DNA of 64,000 bases from Cyclobacterium salsum (GCF_010119245.1 NZ_WNKG01000009.1:218400-282399); one strand, 5' to 3'; shown: positions 49,101-57,693, counted from the first letter of the stretch. Notes: generated by a model from the letters alone, not told the origin. Program-made: numbers and translations.

Positions 49101-49269
49101 CGGCCATTTGCTGCCCTTTCAGACCGTTTCGTTCGAGCGAAACAAGCGAGCCGTTTAGTTCCTCAAAAACGGTATGGGCATGACTTTTAGGTAAAAAGGG
49201 GTAGAACAGCTGTAAAGCCATCAGCAATACAAGGCTTGAAACATACTCCCTGAGTAGTGGTTTTTTCAT
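46156..49269 (-). CDS. SusC/RagA TonB-linked outer-membrane transporter
   Basis: 1037 residues from ATG 49269 (MKKPLLREYVSSLVLLM), which starts the signal peptide; twelve more codons are open upstream. A carboxypeptidase-regulatory-like domain (VTVTGTVSDPNGDPIPGATV), plug domain with VVVGFGTQKRANVTGAVSTV, and the C-terminal TonB-dependent barrel ending in HSRLFSGGVTVGF. No STN domain, so probably no direct anti-sigma signalling. Imports the ligand captured by the adjacent SusD. No other degradative gene is on this transcript, so the substrate is not predictable. Confidence 0.95.
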   Translation of the reverse strand: MKKPLLREYVSSLVLLMALQLFYPFLPKSHAHTVFEELNGSLVSLERNGLKGQQMADVTVTGTVSDPNGDPIPGATVSLPGTTIGTATDLDGNYSLTVPEGSEIVFSFIGFESQRVAIGDRSIINVTLVESTSSLEEVVVVGFGTQKRANVTGAVSTVAGEDLARRPVLNTAAALQGTTPGLSIQNNGGAPGDESTSIRIRGVGTLNNSNPLVLVDGVEQSLSTVEPTNIETITVLKDAASSAIYGSRAANGVILVTTKRGAESGVSINYNNFVGWQNPNFFPEPTDPVTWMRLENEAQANVGANPTYSEEYIENVAAGTNPLEFPFADYEGGIFNPNAFQQRHSLSLSSGGETGRVFASINYADTDGILQNFNNKQVTMRINSDLYATDKLTIKTNLMYRNRGFSGPGFTGQRITQALLHINRNIVMEYPDGTYDLVSGQWNARAMAKEGETSRISDDVFGQLGFAYTINDALSLEGNVTLNTTATDGFVFQNSLAGMRNYVTGELVNVGGWFATSVLTESQENRRELSQRLYLNYDESFGKHSIQGTAGYEEIYNRYKEISASRDNFFSNDLRDINAGDIQNQRTGGYSEEWRLRSFFGRANYTYDDRYMFQANVRYDGSSRFGEGNRWGIFPSFSVGWRISEENFMRDQGLFSDLRLRGSWGQLGNQRIGLYRYLNTYNLNNGYQFNNNLVPGTAITRAGNPDITWETTTMSNVGLDMGFLDDRIEVIAEYFYKYTDDILIELPIPRTIGYSPPVQNAAAVSNKGWELAVNYNSIPTMDNGFQYSIGLNFSDVVNKIEDLKGTGPFFPDKFTVWTEGESINSLRGLKSPGIYRTQEDLDNYPATIFPTVTIGDIIYEDLNGDGVISQSLYPAGDQYIMGNEDPRYEFGVRFSASYKGFDFSMFWQGVLRQQHSLDGALMEGPNYTNFIPVTMAREAFHPERNPNGTWPMVRSGNSANLMESDFWLQNTSYLRLKNFQLGYTIPQNLVANLRVYISGENMLTFTETELFDPETPRGRSQFFPHSRLFSGGVTVGF

Positions 49270-49305
49270 GATGTGGTAGAATTTAAGTTTGTTTAAAGTG
49301 AACAC

Positions 49306-49872
49306 TTAAAAGGCAAATAGATCTTCAGGCATGGTTGGCCTGGCTTGTGGAAAAGGGCATCTAGTTTACGACGCCTTTTTTACAGATGAGACTTTTTTAC
49401 ATAGGCCTGCAATTTTAACTATTTGATTAATTATTTTTGAACTGAGTTTCTTCAAATAGCATAAAAAATAATCTTTAACGATGTTTATACTAAATCATAC
49501 CTGCTGAAAAGAGTGTTTTTTATCTTATTAATATATTTTACATTCTTTTCCAATTAAATGATTTTTTAAATGTAAGGATTAAAATATTTATAGGACAAGA
49601 CATAGATTTCCTCCTATTGCTGGAATATGAATGCCAGAATACTAAAATGATGAATTAATCTACTAATTCTGAGAAATAGCCGGTTTTAGGTATAATTGCT
49701 GCTTGACGAGATGGTAATTTTAAGGATAAAATTTAATAATAAAAAGAAAATGAAGCATAAAAAAATAAATTTCAAATACGATTTAAATGGGAAGAAGCGT
49801 TAGGGTTAGTTGGTTTTAAGGAATGCAGGTTGGTGAATCAATTCCTATGCTTTAGGGCTGATGGCCTGATTA
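49306..49872. other. AT-rich intergenic region upstream of susC
   Basis: About 570 bases, mostly AT-rich, that must hold the susC promoter. No exact TAnnTTTG box within 100 bases of the start and no gene was found; a 17-codon open stretch at 49750 is unsupported. Confidence 0.5.
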
Positions 49873-50089
49873 CTAGTTTAAGTATTTGTCATTTTGGATG
49901 TCCCCGGATTCAATTCGCTCCATGCTCATAAAGCGCAACCGTTCGGAAATAATCTGGATCTGACAGGGGTTTACTTAACTTATCTTCTCCGATAAACGGG
50001 GCGAAATCGATGGTTTTTTCCGATTGATCGCTGAAATTAAAATGAATTTTTTTACCATCCAGTATTTTAAATTTTGTTATACTTATCAT
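49873..50089 (-). pseudogene. DUF2442 family gene with a frameshift near the 3' end
   Basis: ATG 50089 opens MISITKFKILDGKKIHFNFS DQSEKTIDFAPFIGED with PLSDPDYFRTVALYE, the usual DUF2442 pattern, to a TGA at 49910 (59 residues). In the next frame the sequence continues RIESGDIQNDKYLN and ends at TAG 49873, which is what the family C terminus should look like. One extra base after the His codon explains both. Gene below 60 residues and broken near the end; the product may be partly functional. Lies just downstream of a DUF4160 remnant, its usual partner. Confidence 0.65.
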
Positions 50090-50101
50090 ATCTATAAAAT
50101 T

Positions 50102-50338
50102 TTAATCTAACGGTTCAATTTTATTTAGCGGCTCACGACTTCTGGCTTTTTGCCAATTTTCTAATAACTCATCTCTGTGTTCTATTGCCCATTCAATCGT
50201 TCAGGTCTTGGCTCTTTTCGGCAAATGACCTTCTAATATTTCTAACGTTTTAATGTCAATCAAGGCTTCATTGTCCTGGTAAACCACATGGAAATGAGGT
50301 GGTGAATGGTCGTTGGAAGGGGTTGGACCTGAATGGCA
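50102..50338 (-). pseudogene. DUF4160 family gene remnant with internal stop
   Basis: Reading the minus strand in one frame gives NDHSPPHFHVVYQDNEALID and EGHLPKRAKT, then TGA at 50201-50203, then TIEWAIEHRDELLENWQKAR and a TAA at 50102. PPHFH and the HRDELL...W motif identify DUF4160. The normal N terminus is missing or shifted out of frame (an ATG at 50338 is in another frame). Usually DUF4160 precedes DUF2442 as here, so a once complete pair has decayed. Confidence 0.65.
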
Positions 50339-50686
50339 TACCAAGCAAGCTTACCGCTTCTGTAGATTGGGTCACGCGATCGACCGCAGATTGACAGAAG
50401 AGACTCCGCTGGCGCTAGTATTCACTTCACCCTTCTGTTTGAGAATCTACACTAACTGAGTAACGCAATCTTCAAAAGACCATTTGCAATGGCAAAAGAC
50501 AACACTTTTAAACCTGAGTTATTTATTCAACGTTCCAGTTCGGAACTCGATTTTTGAACCTAAACAATGCCCTTTTTCACCAAAAACGGACTGCTTTTCG
50601 GTCCAACAAAAATCCGGACTGCCATTTTTACCACTTTCCCTTCCATAACTGATTCAAAATGGTTCATTTTATCATCATTGGATCAC
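50339..50686. other. Intergenic region with nested inverted repeats
   Basis: About 350 bases with no gene. TGTAGATT (50361-50368) is inverted at 50444-50451 and CAGAAG (50395-50400) at 50432-50437, giving a possible 90-base stem-loop. Nothing else was recognised. Confidence 0.45.
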
Positions 50687-51205
50687 CTAAAATCCTCTTA
50701 TTTCCAAAAGCACGCCATCAGGGTCATGAACAAGGATGATTTTCCGATCATTCGGAAGGACGGCTAACTTATATTTAATATGATTTTTGTCTAATCTTTC
50801 AATATAAGGCTCAACATTCTTGACATCAATAGAGAAATAACTTGAACCTATTCTTTCAAAACCATAATATTCTTTTTCATTGCTAAATGGGATCTCCGGC
50901 AAGTTACCTTTGGTTTTATTGAGTTTGTATTTTAAGGAATAACCATCACACTGCATTCTCAAATTAATAATATTAAACTCCTTTCCGCTATTAACCCCAT
51001 ATTTAGTAGATGTTTCACTCGACTGGTGATACGTGTCCTCTTTTACCATCCCAATAATATCGGTATAGAATTTATAGGATTCATCTAAATCAGAAACAAT
51101 AACTCCAATAGACATTACCTCAACAGGGCTGGTTAGGCTCTTGAATCCATAAATTATGGATATAGCGAAAATCAGGATTCCCATAATTTTAAATTGCTTT
51201 TTCAT
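50687..51205 (-). CDS. VOC/glyoxalase-fold protein with N-terminal membrane segment
   Basis: 172 residues. A hydrophobic N-terminal segment (about 8-24) precedes a VOC domain: MSIGVIVSDLDESYKFYTDI through ILVHDPDGVLLEIRGF. The metal-site residues of glyoxalases are partly visible (Glu in LLEI). VOC proteins are normally cytosolic, so the signal or anchor is notable. Last gene of a minus-strand run with a SnoaL-like gene and two alpha/beta hydrolases. Confidence 0.75.
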   Translation of the reverse strand: MKKQFKIMGILIFAISIIYGFKSLTSPVEVMSIGVIVSDLDESYKFYTDIIGMVKEDTYHQSSETSTKYGVNSGKEFNIINLRMQCDGYSLKYKLNKTKGNLPEIPFSNEKEYYGFERIGSSYFSIDVKNVEPYIERLDKNHIKYKLAVLPNDRKIILVHDPDGVLLEIRGF

Positions 51206-51251
51206 ACGCTATTTTTTTTAAAATGCCGTAAAAGGTCTTTTGGTTTCATTT

Positions 51252-51779
51252 CTATTTATCCCTATTCGAAGGTGCGTATTTTGACCACCATTTATCATCA
51301 TCCGTTCTAAAAGGAGTATGGGAAACATGTGCAGTCACTGCTTTCCATTCTCCATCAATTTTCTGCATTCCGTAAGTAAAGCAACCGCTACTCCGGACCG
51401 TATCACCTTTATCGTCTAAATGCTCATGGTCAAATTCAACCAAATAGGAAGCAGCATCTCTTGAAAACACATGAACTTTATGGGTTTGTAAATCCCATTT
51501 CAATATTTTCTTCCAGCCCCCTTCTCCAAGAAGGTCTCTCCAGATTCCGTCCATCGTCAAATAGTCTCCCCAGTAATACCCATCTCCAAAGCCTATAAGG
51601 TCTTCTGCATAAAATGTCATAACAGATTCAAAATCCATATTTTCCAAATCACTTGCATGTTTTTCCGAACGCTCAATGATATCGCCTTTTATTTGTTCGA
51701 TTTCACCCATAGATAATTGTTCGGATGGTTGACTACAACCAAGAATAGGTAAAATAGCTATAATGATTAACCACTTCAT
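51252..51779 (-). CDS. SnoaL/NTF2-like (DUF4440-type) lipoprotein
   Basis: 175 residues, lipobox LGC (C15). Alpha+beta fold of the SnoaL/NTF2 superfamily: DFESVMTFYAEDLIGFGDGY, WDLQTHKVHVFSRDAASYLV and MQKIDGEWKAVTAHVSHTPF. Such domains bind or modify small ligands; periplasmic location suggested by the lipobox. Same strand and spacing as the flanking esterase and VOC genes. Confidence 0.75.
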   Translation of the reverse strand: MKWLIIIAILPILGCSQPSEQLSMGEIEQIKGDIIERSEKHASDLENMDFESVMTFYAEDLIGFGDGYYWGDYLTMDGIWRDLLGEGGWKKILKWDLQTHKVHVFSRDAASYLVEFDHEHLDDKGDTVRSSGCFTYGMQKIDGEWKAVTAHVSHTPFRTDDDKWWSKYAPSNRDK

Positions 51780-51887
51780 TTTTTCAAATTTTTAAGGTTT
51801 TACAATATTTGCTCCATAACCCCGAGTATAAGAAGCGTAGGTCCTTTAAGGGTGTTTGGGATTTTCTGAAGCGTTATAACCTTCAGT

Positions 51888-52949
51888 TTATTCGAATTCC
51901 AAGTAGCGATCGAAAAACGGAAGCATGTCATTCAACACTCTTCCATCATCAGTCCAAAGCTTGTTTCCATGAGTTCCTATAAACTCCTCAGCGTAATGAT
52001 TAATCCCCAATCGTTCGAGCTTCTTACTAAATAGTTTGCTGGTAATAATGACATTATCAACTTCATCATTTCTTCCCCAATCAATTTTCAAAGCATTCAA
52101 TTTTTTTACGTTTTCAATATATTTGTCAACCATTCCTAATGGAAAGTTTTCCTCCCATACTTTTAGTACATCAAAATTAACTGACAACTGATTATTTACA
52201 TATGTGTAAGGAAAGTCGGCATAAAATGGGGGGTTGGAAGGGTTAGGAGATATGGAACGTGCCATAGCGACTAATACTTTTGCATAAAATTCATCAGTAA
52301 AATATTCGTTAAAGGATTGCAGTTCTTCTAAAGATTGCAAATTTGATATTATTCTCCATGCATTTCCATGTACACCAAACACCCCCTCTAAAAACCCACC
52401 ACCGCCTGATAGTGAATATACTGCCCCAAATACCTCTGGATATTGCATTCCTAACTTCAAAGCTCCAAATCCTCCCATTGAGAAGCCTGTGATACCCCGG
52501 TTATCTCGATCGGGGATAGTTCGATAGTTTTCATCAATAAGCTTTACCAAATCTCTTGATGTGAAAGTTGCCCAATTTCCCTTTAGTGAAGAGTTTTTGT
52601 AAAAGCTACCCCCATCTTTAGTTTTCTGATCAGGGATAACAAATATTATGGGTCGAATCTTACCAATAGCTATCGCCTTATCTAATTGATTTTTTATATC
52701 ATACCCAACATAGGAAAGACTATCACTTTGAGTGAAGCCATGTAAGTAATAGATGACAGGATAGTTCTGATTACTTTCGTCATATCCGGCTGGCAGATAA
52801 ACACTGACTCTTCTGGTCGGATTATTTCCATCAGAATTTTCTAAATTGTTGGAGTAAAGATTTTCAATAACAACTTTTCCTTCAGGCTGCTGCGCTACAG
52901 CAAAATTGGAAAGAAAACATATCGTTAATAAGAGGGTAATCCTTTTCAT
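51888..52949 (-). CDS. Exported esterase D-like alpha/beta hydrolase
   Basis: 353 residues, signal peptide (to about FAVAQ). RRVSVYLPAGYDESNQNYPV then IYYLHGFTQSD (oxyanion), GFSMGGFGALKLGMQYPE (S157) and a C-terminal catalytic His in GTHGNKLW. Similar to Esterase_D/S-formylglutathione hydrolase-type and feruloyl-esterase-like families. Overlaps the next hydrolase gene by 4 bases (ATGA). Confidence 0.88.
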   Translation of the reverse strand: MKRITLLLTICFLSNFAVAQQPEGKVVIENLYSNNLENSDGNNPTRRVSVYLPAGYDESNQNYPVIYYLHGFTQSDSLSYVGYDIKNQLDKAIAIGKIRPIIFVIPDQKTKDGGSFYKNSSLKGNWATFTSRDLVKLIDENYRTIPDRDNRGITGFSMGGFGALKLGMQYPEVFGAVYSLSGGGGFLEGVFGVHGNAWRIISNLQSLEELQSFNEYFTDEFYAKVLVAMARSISPNPSNPPFYADFPYTYVNNQLSVNFDVLKVWEENFPLGMVDKYIENVKKLNALKIDWGRNDEVDNVIITSKLFSKKLERLGINHYAEEFIGTHGNKLWTDDGRVLNDMLPFFDRYLEFE

Positions 52950-53908
52950 TCGGTTTGCATTTTAAGATTTTGTAAATGTGCTATAACAATGTCACTAAAA
53001 GCATTAGGCTCCTGGATTTTCAAATCGTGTGAAGCGTCTGGAATGAAAGCTCGATCAACGTCCTGGAAGCACCGCTCCAGGTGATCATGAATTAAACCAA
53101 ACATTTCGGGACTTCTTTCTCCTTCCACTAACAGGACCGGCATCGTCATTTGTTCAGCTTCATTGCACGTAAAAACCGGGAAAGAATCTTCATCTTTTGT
53201 ATTAATACCATTCATTTCCCCCATCAATTCCCTGGCGTTTTGAAGCATAGTGATATGGCCAATAGGCGGAATATTTGTGTATGCACCTTCTCCCAGAACC
53301 CCGTTGATAAAGAGCTTAACACCCTCCTCTATTTCCCCGTTTTGAAATGCGTTATGGGAGGGGATTACTGAATTTTTTATAAAGTTTTGATAAACAGATT
53401 TCCCATGAGATGTTGAGTTTAATAAAGGCATTACGGGAGGTTCACCCAGCGTCACACTGCGAACGAGTTCTGGATAATCCCGTGCAACCATCAGCGACGT
53501 ATACGCTCCATACGAATGACCAACCAGATGGACTTTACCCAGATCTAATGACTGTATGAAAGCGGCAAGGTCTTCGGCATGAATGTTTACCGAAAAATCT
53601 GAGGCATCTATGGGCCAGGGATTGGGATAGTGGTAGCGCCGACTGTAGGAAATCACTTTGTAATTCTGTGACAAAGGTTGTATTTGACCAATCCATGTCC
53701 TGTAATCTCCCAGGGTTCCGTGCACCAATACCACCGGTTCTCCTTCACCGCATTCTATGTAGTGAAACGACGTATCGTTGATTTCTGCAGTGTAAATATC
53801 AGAAATGCAATCTGCTGACTGAGCTGCACCCTGCTCCAAATTGACTGAAATGATTATTAGCACAGTGAGAAGTGACTTTGCAATTACTGTTTTTATGATC
53901 ATATCCAT
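52946..53908 (-). CDS. Exported alpha/beta hydrolase
   Basis: 320 residues with hydrophobic leader (to about QGAAQ). Oxyanion HGTLGDYRTW, nucleophile GHSYGA (S132), acid near VEGERSPEMF and catalytic His in PDASHDLK. General serine hydrolase (hydrolase/haloperoxidase type). In an operon with the FAD oxidoreductase upstream (14 bases) and esterase downstream (overlap). Confidence 0.87.
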   Translation of the reverse strand: MDMIIKTVIAKSLLTVLIIISVNLEQGAAQSADCISDIYTAEINDTSFHYIECGEGEPVVLVHGTLGDYRTWIGQIQPLSQNYKVISYSRRYHYPNPWPIDASDFSVNIHAEDLAAFIQSLDLGKVHLVGHSYGAYTSLMVARDYPELVRSVTLGEPPVMPLLNSTSHGKSVYQNFIKNSVIPSHNAFQNGEIEEGVKLFINGVLGEGAYTNIPPIGHITMLQNARELMGEMNGINTKDEDSFPVFTCNEAEQMTMPVLLVEGERSPEMFGLIHDHLERCFQDVDRAFIPDASHDLKIQEPNAFSDIVIAHLQNLKMQTE

Positions 53909-53922
53909 ATCCTTATTATGGT

Positions 53923-55296
53923 TTACCCCGGCTTGATATTCTGGTTGATGTGGAAAAAATTATCAGGGTCATATTTTGCTTTAACTTTCTGCAGTCGCTT
54001 GTAGTTATCACCGTAAGAAGCCTCAACACGATCCTGACCTTCTTCCATCATAAAATTGACATAGGATCCGCCAAGTGTGTGTGGATGCACTGCTTTCCAA
54101 TAGTCCCGTGCCCAGGTTTTTATTTTTTGAGCATTTTCAGAATCGGGATCTACACCCACGATCACCATCGACCACTGTGCATCACGCTTACTCCAGGCCG
54201 TTTCATCTTTTCCAACCCTGTGTACAGCACCGTCTATTGGGTAGAGATGCATGGTAGATAGAGGAGTGGGGACATTGGAAAATTTCAGGTGTTCTTGAAT
54301 GGCTTCATCACTCAATTCTTTGACAAAATCACCTTTCCAATACCATTGGTGGCCCGTGGGATAAAGGCCATCGAACATGGATTGAAGGGCGGGATAAGGC
54401 ATTTCTCCGGTAAATTCAAACAAAGGCTTGGCTACATCACGGGCCTGTTGCACATATCCTTCAAACTGGTCCTTCGGGCCGGTAAAGCTCCACAACAGGC
54501 CGCACACTTTTTTACCATGAATCTCTTCCGGAAAAGGATCACCGGCTGCCACTTCCGCTATTAGATAGAAAGCATATAGATCATCCGGCATTTCAGGCAG
54601 CCAGTCGCGGTACCACTTCATGGTGGTTTCAAGCTGGTCTATGGGCCAAAACATGGGTCCTGCAATTACATTTTTCACGGGATGTAGTCGGTATTCAAAT
54701 GAAGTTACAACTCCAAAATTGCCGCCCCCACCACGCAATGCCCAAAATAGATCTGCGTTTTCCCTTTCATTTGCATGCACAATTTTTCCATTGGCAAGCA
54801 CTACGTCCGCGCTGATGAGGTTATCAATGGTGAGGCCATATTTACGGGTGAGGTATCCGTGGCCGCCGCCTAGTGTCAGTCCTGCCACACCGGTTGTAGA
54901 ATTGACCCCGCTCACCGTTGCCAGACCGAACTCATGCGTGGCGGCATCCACTTCTCCCCAGGTACAGCCGGGCTCCACTCGGACTGTTCTATTTTCGGCA
55001 TTAACCTGGATACCTTTCATAGGCGAGAGATCAATCACCAGTCCGTCATCTACCAGTGCAAGGCCAGGGCCGCTGTGCCCGCCGCCGCGAATGGATACTT
55101 CTATCCCTTCTTCCCGGGCATAATTTACCGATGTGATTACATCATCCTTGTTTTTGCATTTCACAATGACTAAAGGATATTTGTCAATCATGGCATTGTA
55201 AATGGTACGTGCCTCATCGTAATTATCATCCGCTGGAAGGATGATCTCTCCGTTTAGTTTTTCTTCCAAACGGTTGATGGATATGGTAGATTTCAT
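53923..55296 (-). CDS. FAD-linked oxidoreductase (berberine-bridge/VAO type), mono-covalent
   Basis: 457 residues, no signal peptide. PCMH FAD domain: IRGGGHSGPGLALVDDGLVI with the covalent His (H74), GCTWGEVDAATHEFGLATVS, GVAGLTLGGGHGYLTRKYGL, then BBE C-terminal WPIDQLETTMKWYRDWLPEM and YVNFMMEEGQDRVEASYGDN, YDPDNFFHINQNI. At the position where bicovalent BBE enzymes have the second Cys, the sequence has Asn132 (SGVNSTTG), so only the His link is expected. Oxidises an alcohol, sugar or phenol with O2. First gene of the operon facing away from the AraC regulator's transcript. Confidence 0.9.
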   Translation of the reverse strand: MKSTISINRLEEKLNGEIILPADDNYDEARTIYNAMIDKYPLVIVKCKNKDDVITSVNYAREEGIEVSIRGGGHSGPGLALVDDGLVIDLSPMKGIQVNAENRTVRVEPGCTWGEVDAATHEFGLATVSGVNSTTGVAGLTLGGGHGYLTRKYGLTIDNLISADVVLANGKIVHANERENADLFWALRGGGGNFGVVTSFEYRLHPVKNVIAGPMFWPIDQLETTMKWYRDWLPEMPDDLYAFYLIAEVAAGDPFPEEIHGKKVCGLLWSFTGPKDQFEGYVQQARDVAKPLFEFTGEMPYPALQSMFDGLYPTGHQWYWKGDFVKELSDEAIQEHLKFSNVPTPLSTMHLYPIDGAVHRVGKDETAWSKRDAQWSMVIVGVDPDSENAQKIKTWARDYWKAVHPHTLGGSYVNFMMEEGQDRVEASYGDNYKRLQKVKAKYDPDNFFHINQNIKPG

Positions 55297-55785
55297 AGTT
55301 ATACTGGTTTGATATTGTTTGTAATTTATTTATTGGACGCTGACAAGTCTGTGATTGAATGATCCAGAAAAGCCTGGTGTACTTAGGTAAAAAATCCTAC
55401 TAGAGACCCTGGCCACTATCCCGTTGGTTTTTAACCTCTGTCTCTCAACTGATAGTGTATCCTAGTAAACAGACCTGAATCCTTACATATACAGGCACCA
55501 TAGATAACTTGCCTCTCCTTCTTATGGACATATATCCAATATTACTCTGGCAGCCCCGATTTAGAAAGTTAAAGATCAATTTATAGAGGCACCTTCAAAC
55601 GAGAACCCCTAATTTAAAATCAACCTTGTTGATCTTGGGAAGGAATTCCCAATGATTGGTTACCTTTTCAGTCTGTAATTTAATAAATCAATGATATACA
55701 GGCTTTTCTCAGAAGATCAAAATCTTTGCTTAGCCGTCCACGCTCTCCGATTTCGAGGCTTTTCCGAAAAGTTCAGAATCTTTAC
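55297..55785. other. Intergenic region between FAD oxidoreductase and AraC genes
   Basis: About 490 bases. It contains TTGGGAA GGAA TTCCCAA (55635-55652), a perfect 7-bp palindrome arm pair, and two imperfect copies of a 33-base sequence (55701-55733 and 55757-55789, 56 bases apart). The region must hold the promoter of the enzyme operon; the repeats are candidate regulator sites. Confidence 0.5.
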
Positions 55786-56655
55786 TTAATTGGGCCCTTG
55801 CTTCTGAAACGCTGAAGGAGAGATATTGAATTTTTTCTTGAAAACCCTGCTGAAATGGGATATATTTTCAAATCCGCATTCATAGACTACCTGGCCAATT
55901 GTTTTATCGGTGGTTTCCAAAAAAGCTTTTGCTCTTTCCAGCCTTCGGTTTGTAAGCCATTTTCCCGGGGTAGTTTGGTAGTGCTTTTTAAAGTCACGCT
56001 TAAATGTGGACAAACTTCTGTTGGAAAGGTTGGCAAAATCCTGCATTTTTAAATCGTACCAATAGTTCTCTTCCATCACTTCCCAAATCGGAGTTTGATA
56101 GCGATCTACAATTTTCAGGATATAGGCGAGTATATGTTTGTTCTTTGGGTTGGAGAAAATATTAAAAAGTAATTCTTTGAACTTATTTTCAAGTACACTC
56201 TCCGGAATTGGTTTATTATTTCCAAAGTAGGGGAGGAAGCTGGTATAACAACTCCTGATTTGCTCGTCTATCTCAAACATTTCGATCATTTCCTTACCTG
56301 GTTCAGGTAAATCAGTCAGGGACAAATAGGATCTGAACTCCTCAAATATAAACCTGAGGTAATCATCTTTCATGTAAAACACCAATGTGTCCCATCCACT
56401 ATAATCGGCAGGTAGTTCCTGTAAAAAAGCACATTTTTTTACCAACCCGCCTTTTTCAGAACTGTGAACCCATAATTGATCACCGTGTTTTTGAATCCGT
56501 TTCCCGCTTAATGTAAAAAGGATCTGGGTATGCTTGGAGTAGAGTTGCATTATCTCATCTCGCTGGGGGCAAGTGTAATATAAAACGAGCGTATCTTTTA
56601 CAGAAAATTGAGGAAAAAGCTTCGGATTCGATAATTGTAATTCATACAGATCCAT
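55786..56655 (-). CDS. AraC family transcriptional regulator
   Basis: 289 residues. N-terminal cupin-like sensing domain (about 1-180) and C-terminal double HTH: MQDFANLSNRSLSTFKRDFK and VYECGFENISHFSRVFKKKF NISPSAFQKQ. The closest model is the ExsA/AraC group with FKRDFKKHYQTTPGKW. It sits next to the enzyme operon with a 490-base intergenic region between, so regulation of that operon is likely. Confidence 0.92.
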   Translation of the reverse strand: MDLYELQLSNPKLFPQFSVKDTLVLYYTCPQRDEIMQLYSKHTQILFTLSGKRIQKHGDQLWVHSSEKGGLVKKCAFLQELPADYSGWDTLVFYMKDDYLRFIFEEFRSYLSLTDLPEPGKEMIEMFEIDEQIRSCYTSFLPYFGNNKPIPESVLENKFKELLFNIFSNPKNKHILAYILKIVDRYQTPIWEVMEENYWYDLKMQDFANLSNRSLSTFKRDFKKHYQTTPGKWLTNRRLERAKAFLETTDKTIGQVVYECGFENISHFSRVFKKKFNISPSAFQKQGPN

Positions 56656-56938
56656 ATCCTGGTGGGTGGGTAAGAAATGATTTCAAAGTATTCGTAAAAT
56701 CAAGTTTTAGCTATGATTCTTTATTACTTATGATTCTTTATTAAAACGAGTAAAATTAATATAAGAAAAAAGGCCATAAATTCAAAGGTTATTGATGCCG
56801 GTCATAACAGAATTCCCTTTTCCTTCATTTTTTTGTGATTTTCTCTCCGGGTTTCATGCCCCACTGTTGCCCGATTTGCATGGATTCCTGCATAATGATC
56901 TTGATTTACTGGAATATACCTTAACTTTAAAAGAAAAA

Positions 56939-57469
56939 ATGTGGCAACTTGTATTAATGGCAATGATGGTGAGCAAATTACTTTTATTTGATTTTAGTGC
57001 TTCCGATGACTGGTCGGCTTGGGAAATAGAGAACGATGGGGTGATGGGGGGTAATTCCAGTAGTAAGCTTGAAAGAAGCCCTGAGGGTAATGCTATTTTT
57101 AAAGGAACGGTCTCCCTGGAAAACAACGGTGGCTTTGCCTCCCTGCAATATCATTTTTCCACAAAAACCATTAAAGGATATAAAAAAGCACTTGTTTTAT
57201 TGAAGGGGGATGGAAAGGCCTATCAATTTAGGATGAAATCCAGTCTAAAAGACAAAGCTTCTTATATATACACTTTCCAAACCACCGGGGACTGGGAAAC
57301 CGTGGAGGTTCCCTTGAATGAAATGGAACCGGTATTTCGTGGGAAAAAACTGGATTTGCCCAACTTTTCTGCCGATACCATTCAGGAAATACGGTTTTTG
57401 ATAGGAAATAAAAAGGCAGAAGATTTTCGGTTGGAAATAAAAAAGATCGAGCTGGACCGAAATCAATAA
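56939..57469 (+). CDS. CIA30-like domain protein
   Basis: 176 residues from ATG 56939 (MWQLVLMAMMVSKLLLFDFS); upstream codons are open but do not fit the family. The domain begins DWSAWEIENDGVMGGNSSSK, with GGFASLQ and FRMKSSLKDKASYIYTFQTT, and ends RFLIGNKKAEDFRLEIKKIELD. CIA30 domains are beta-sandwich proteins linked in eukaryotes to respiratory complex I assembly; in bacteria they are small carbohydrate-binding-like proteins of unknown role. No signal peptide is clear. Confidence 0.8.
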   Translation: MWQLVLMAMMVSKLLLFDFSASDDWSAWEIENDGVMGGNSSSKLERSPEGNAIFKGTVSLENNGGFASLQYHFSTKTIKGYKKALVLLKGDGKAYQFRMKSSLKDKASYIYTFQTTGDWETVEVPLNEMEPVFRGKKLDLPNFSADTIQEIRFLIGNKKAEDFRLEIKKIELDRNQ

Positions 57470-57693
57470 ATGAATACAGGGGTAGGAGGAAGACCTTTCA
57501 CGAAATTATTTTTCCTTCATTGCTTACGCACAAATCAACTTCCTCCTCAAACGCAACTAATTAAAATCTATTTTATTCGAACGAGAGCCTCCAAGGCTGA
57601 TCCTTGCAGTTTCGGATCGAAGTGCAGGGGTTCCGAGGCCGGATGCTTGGGTTCAGAAGTCCTTTGGGATACCTGGTGAGTACCCCTCCGGCT

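Noticed and set aside
57470..57679. 69-residue plus-strand frame after CIA30
   Set aside because: No homology pattern, signal or ribosome site; likely chance.
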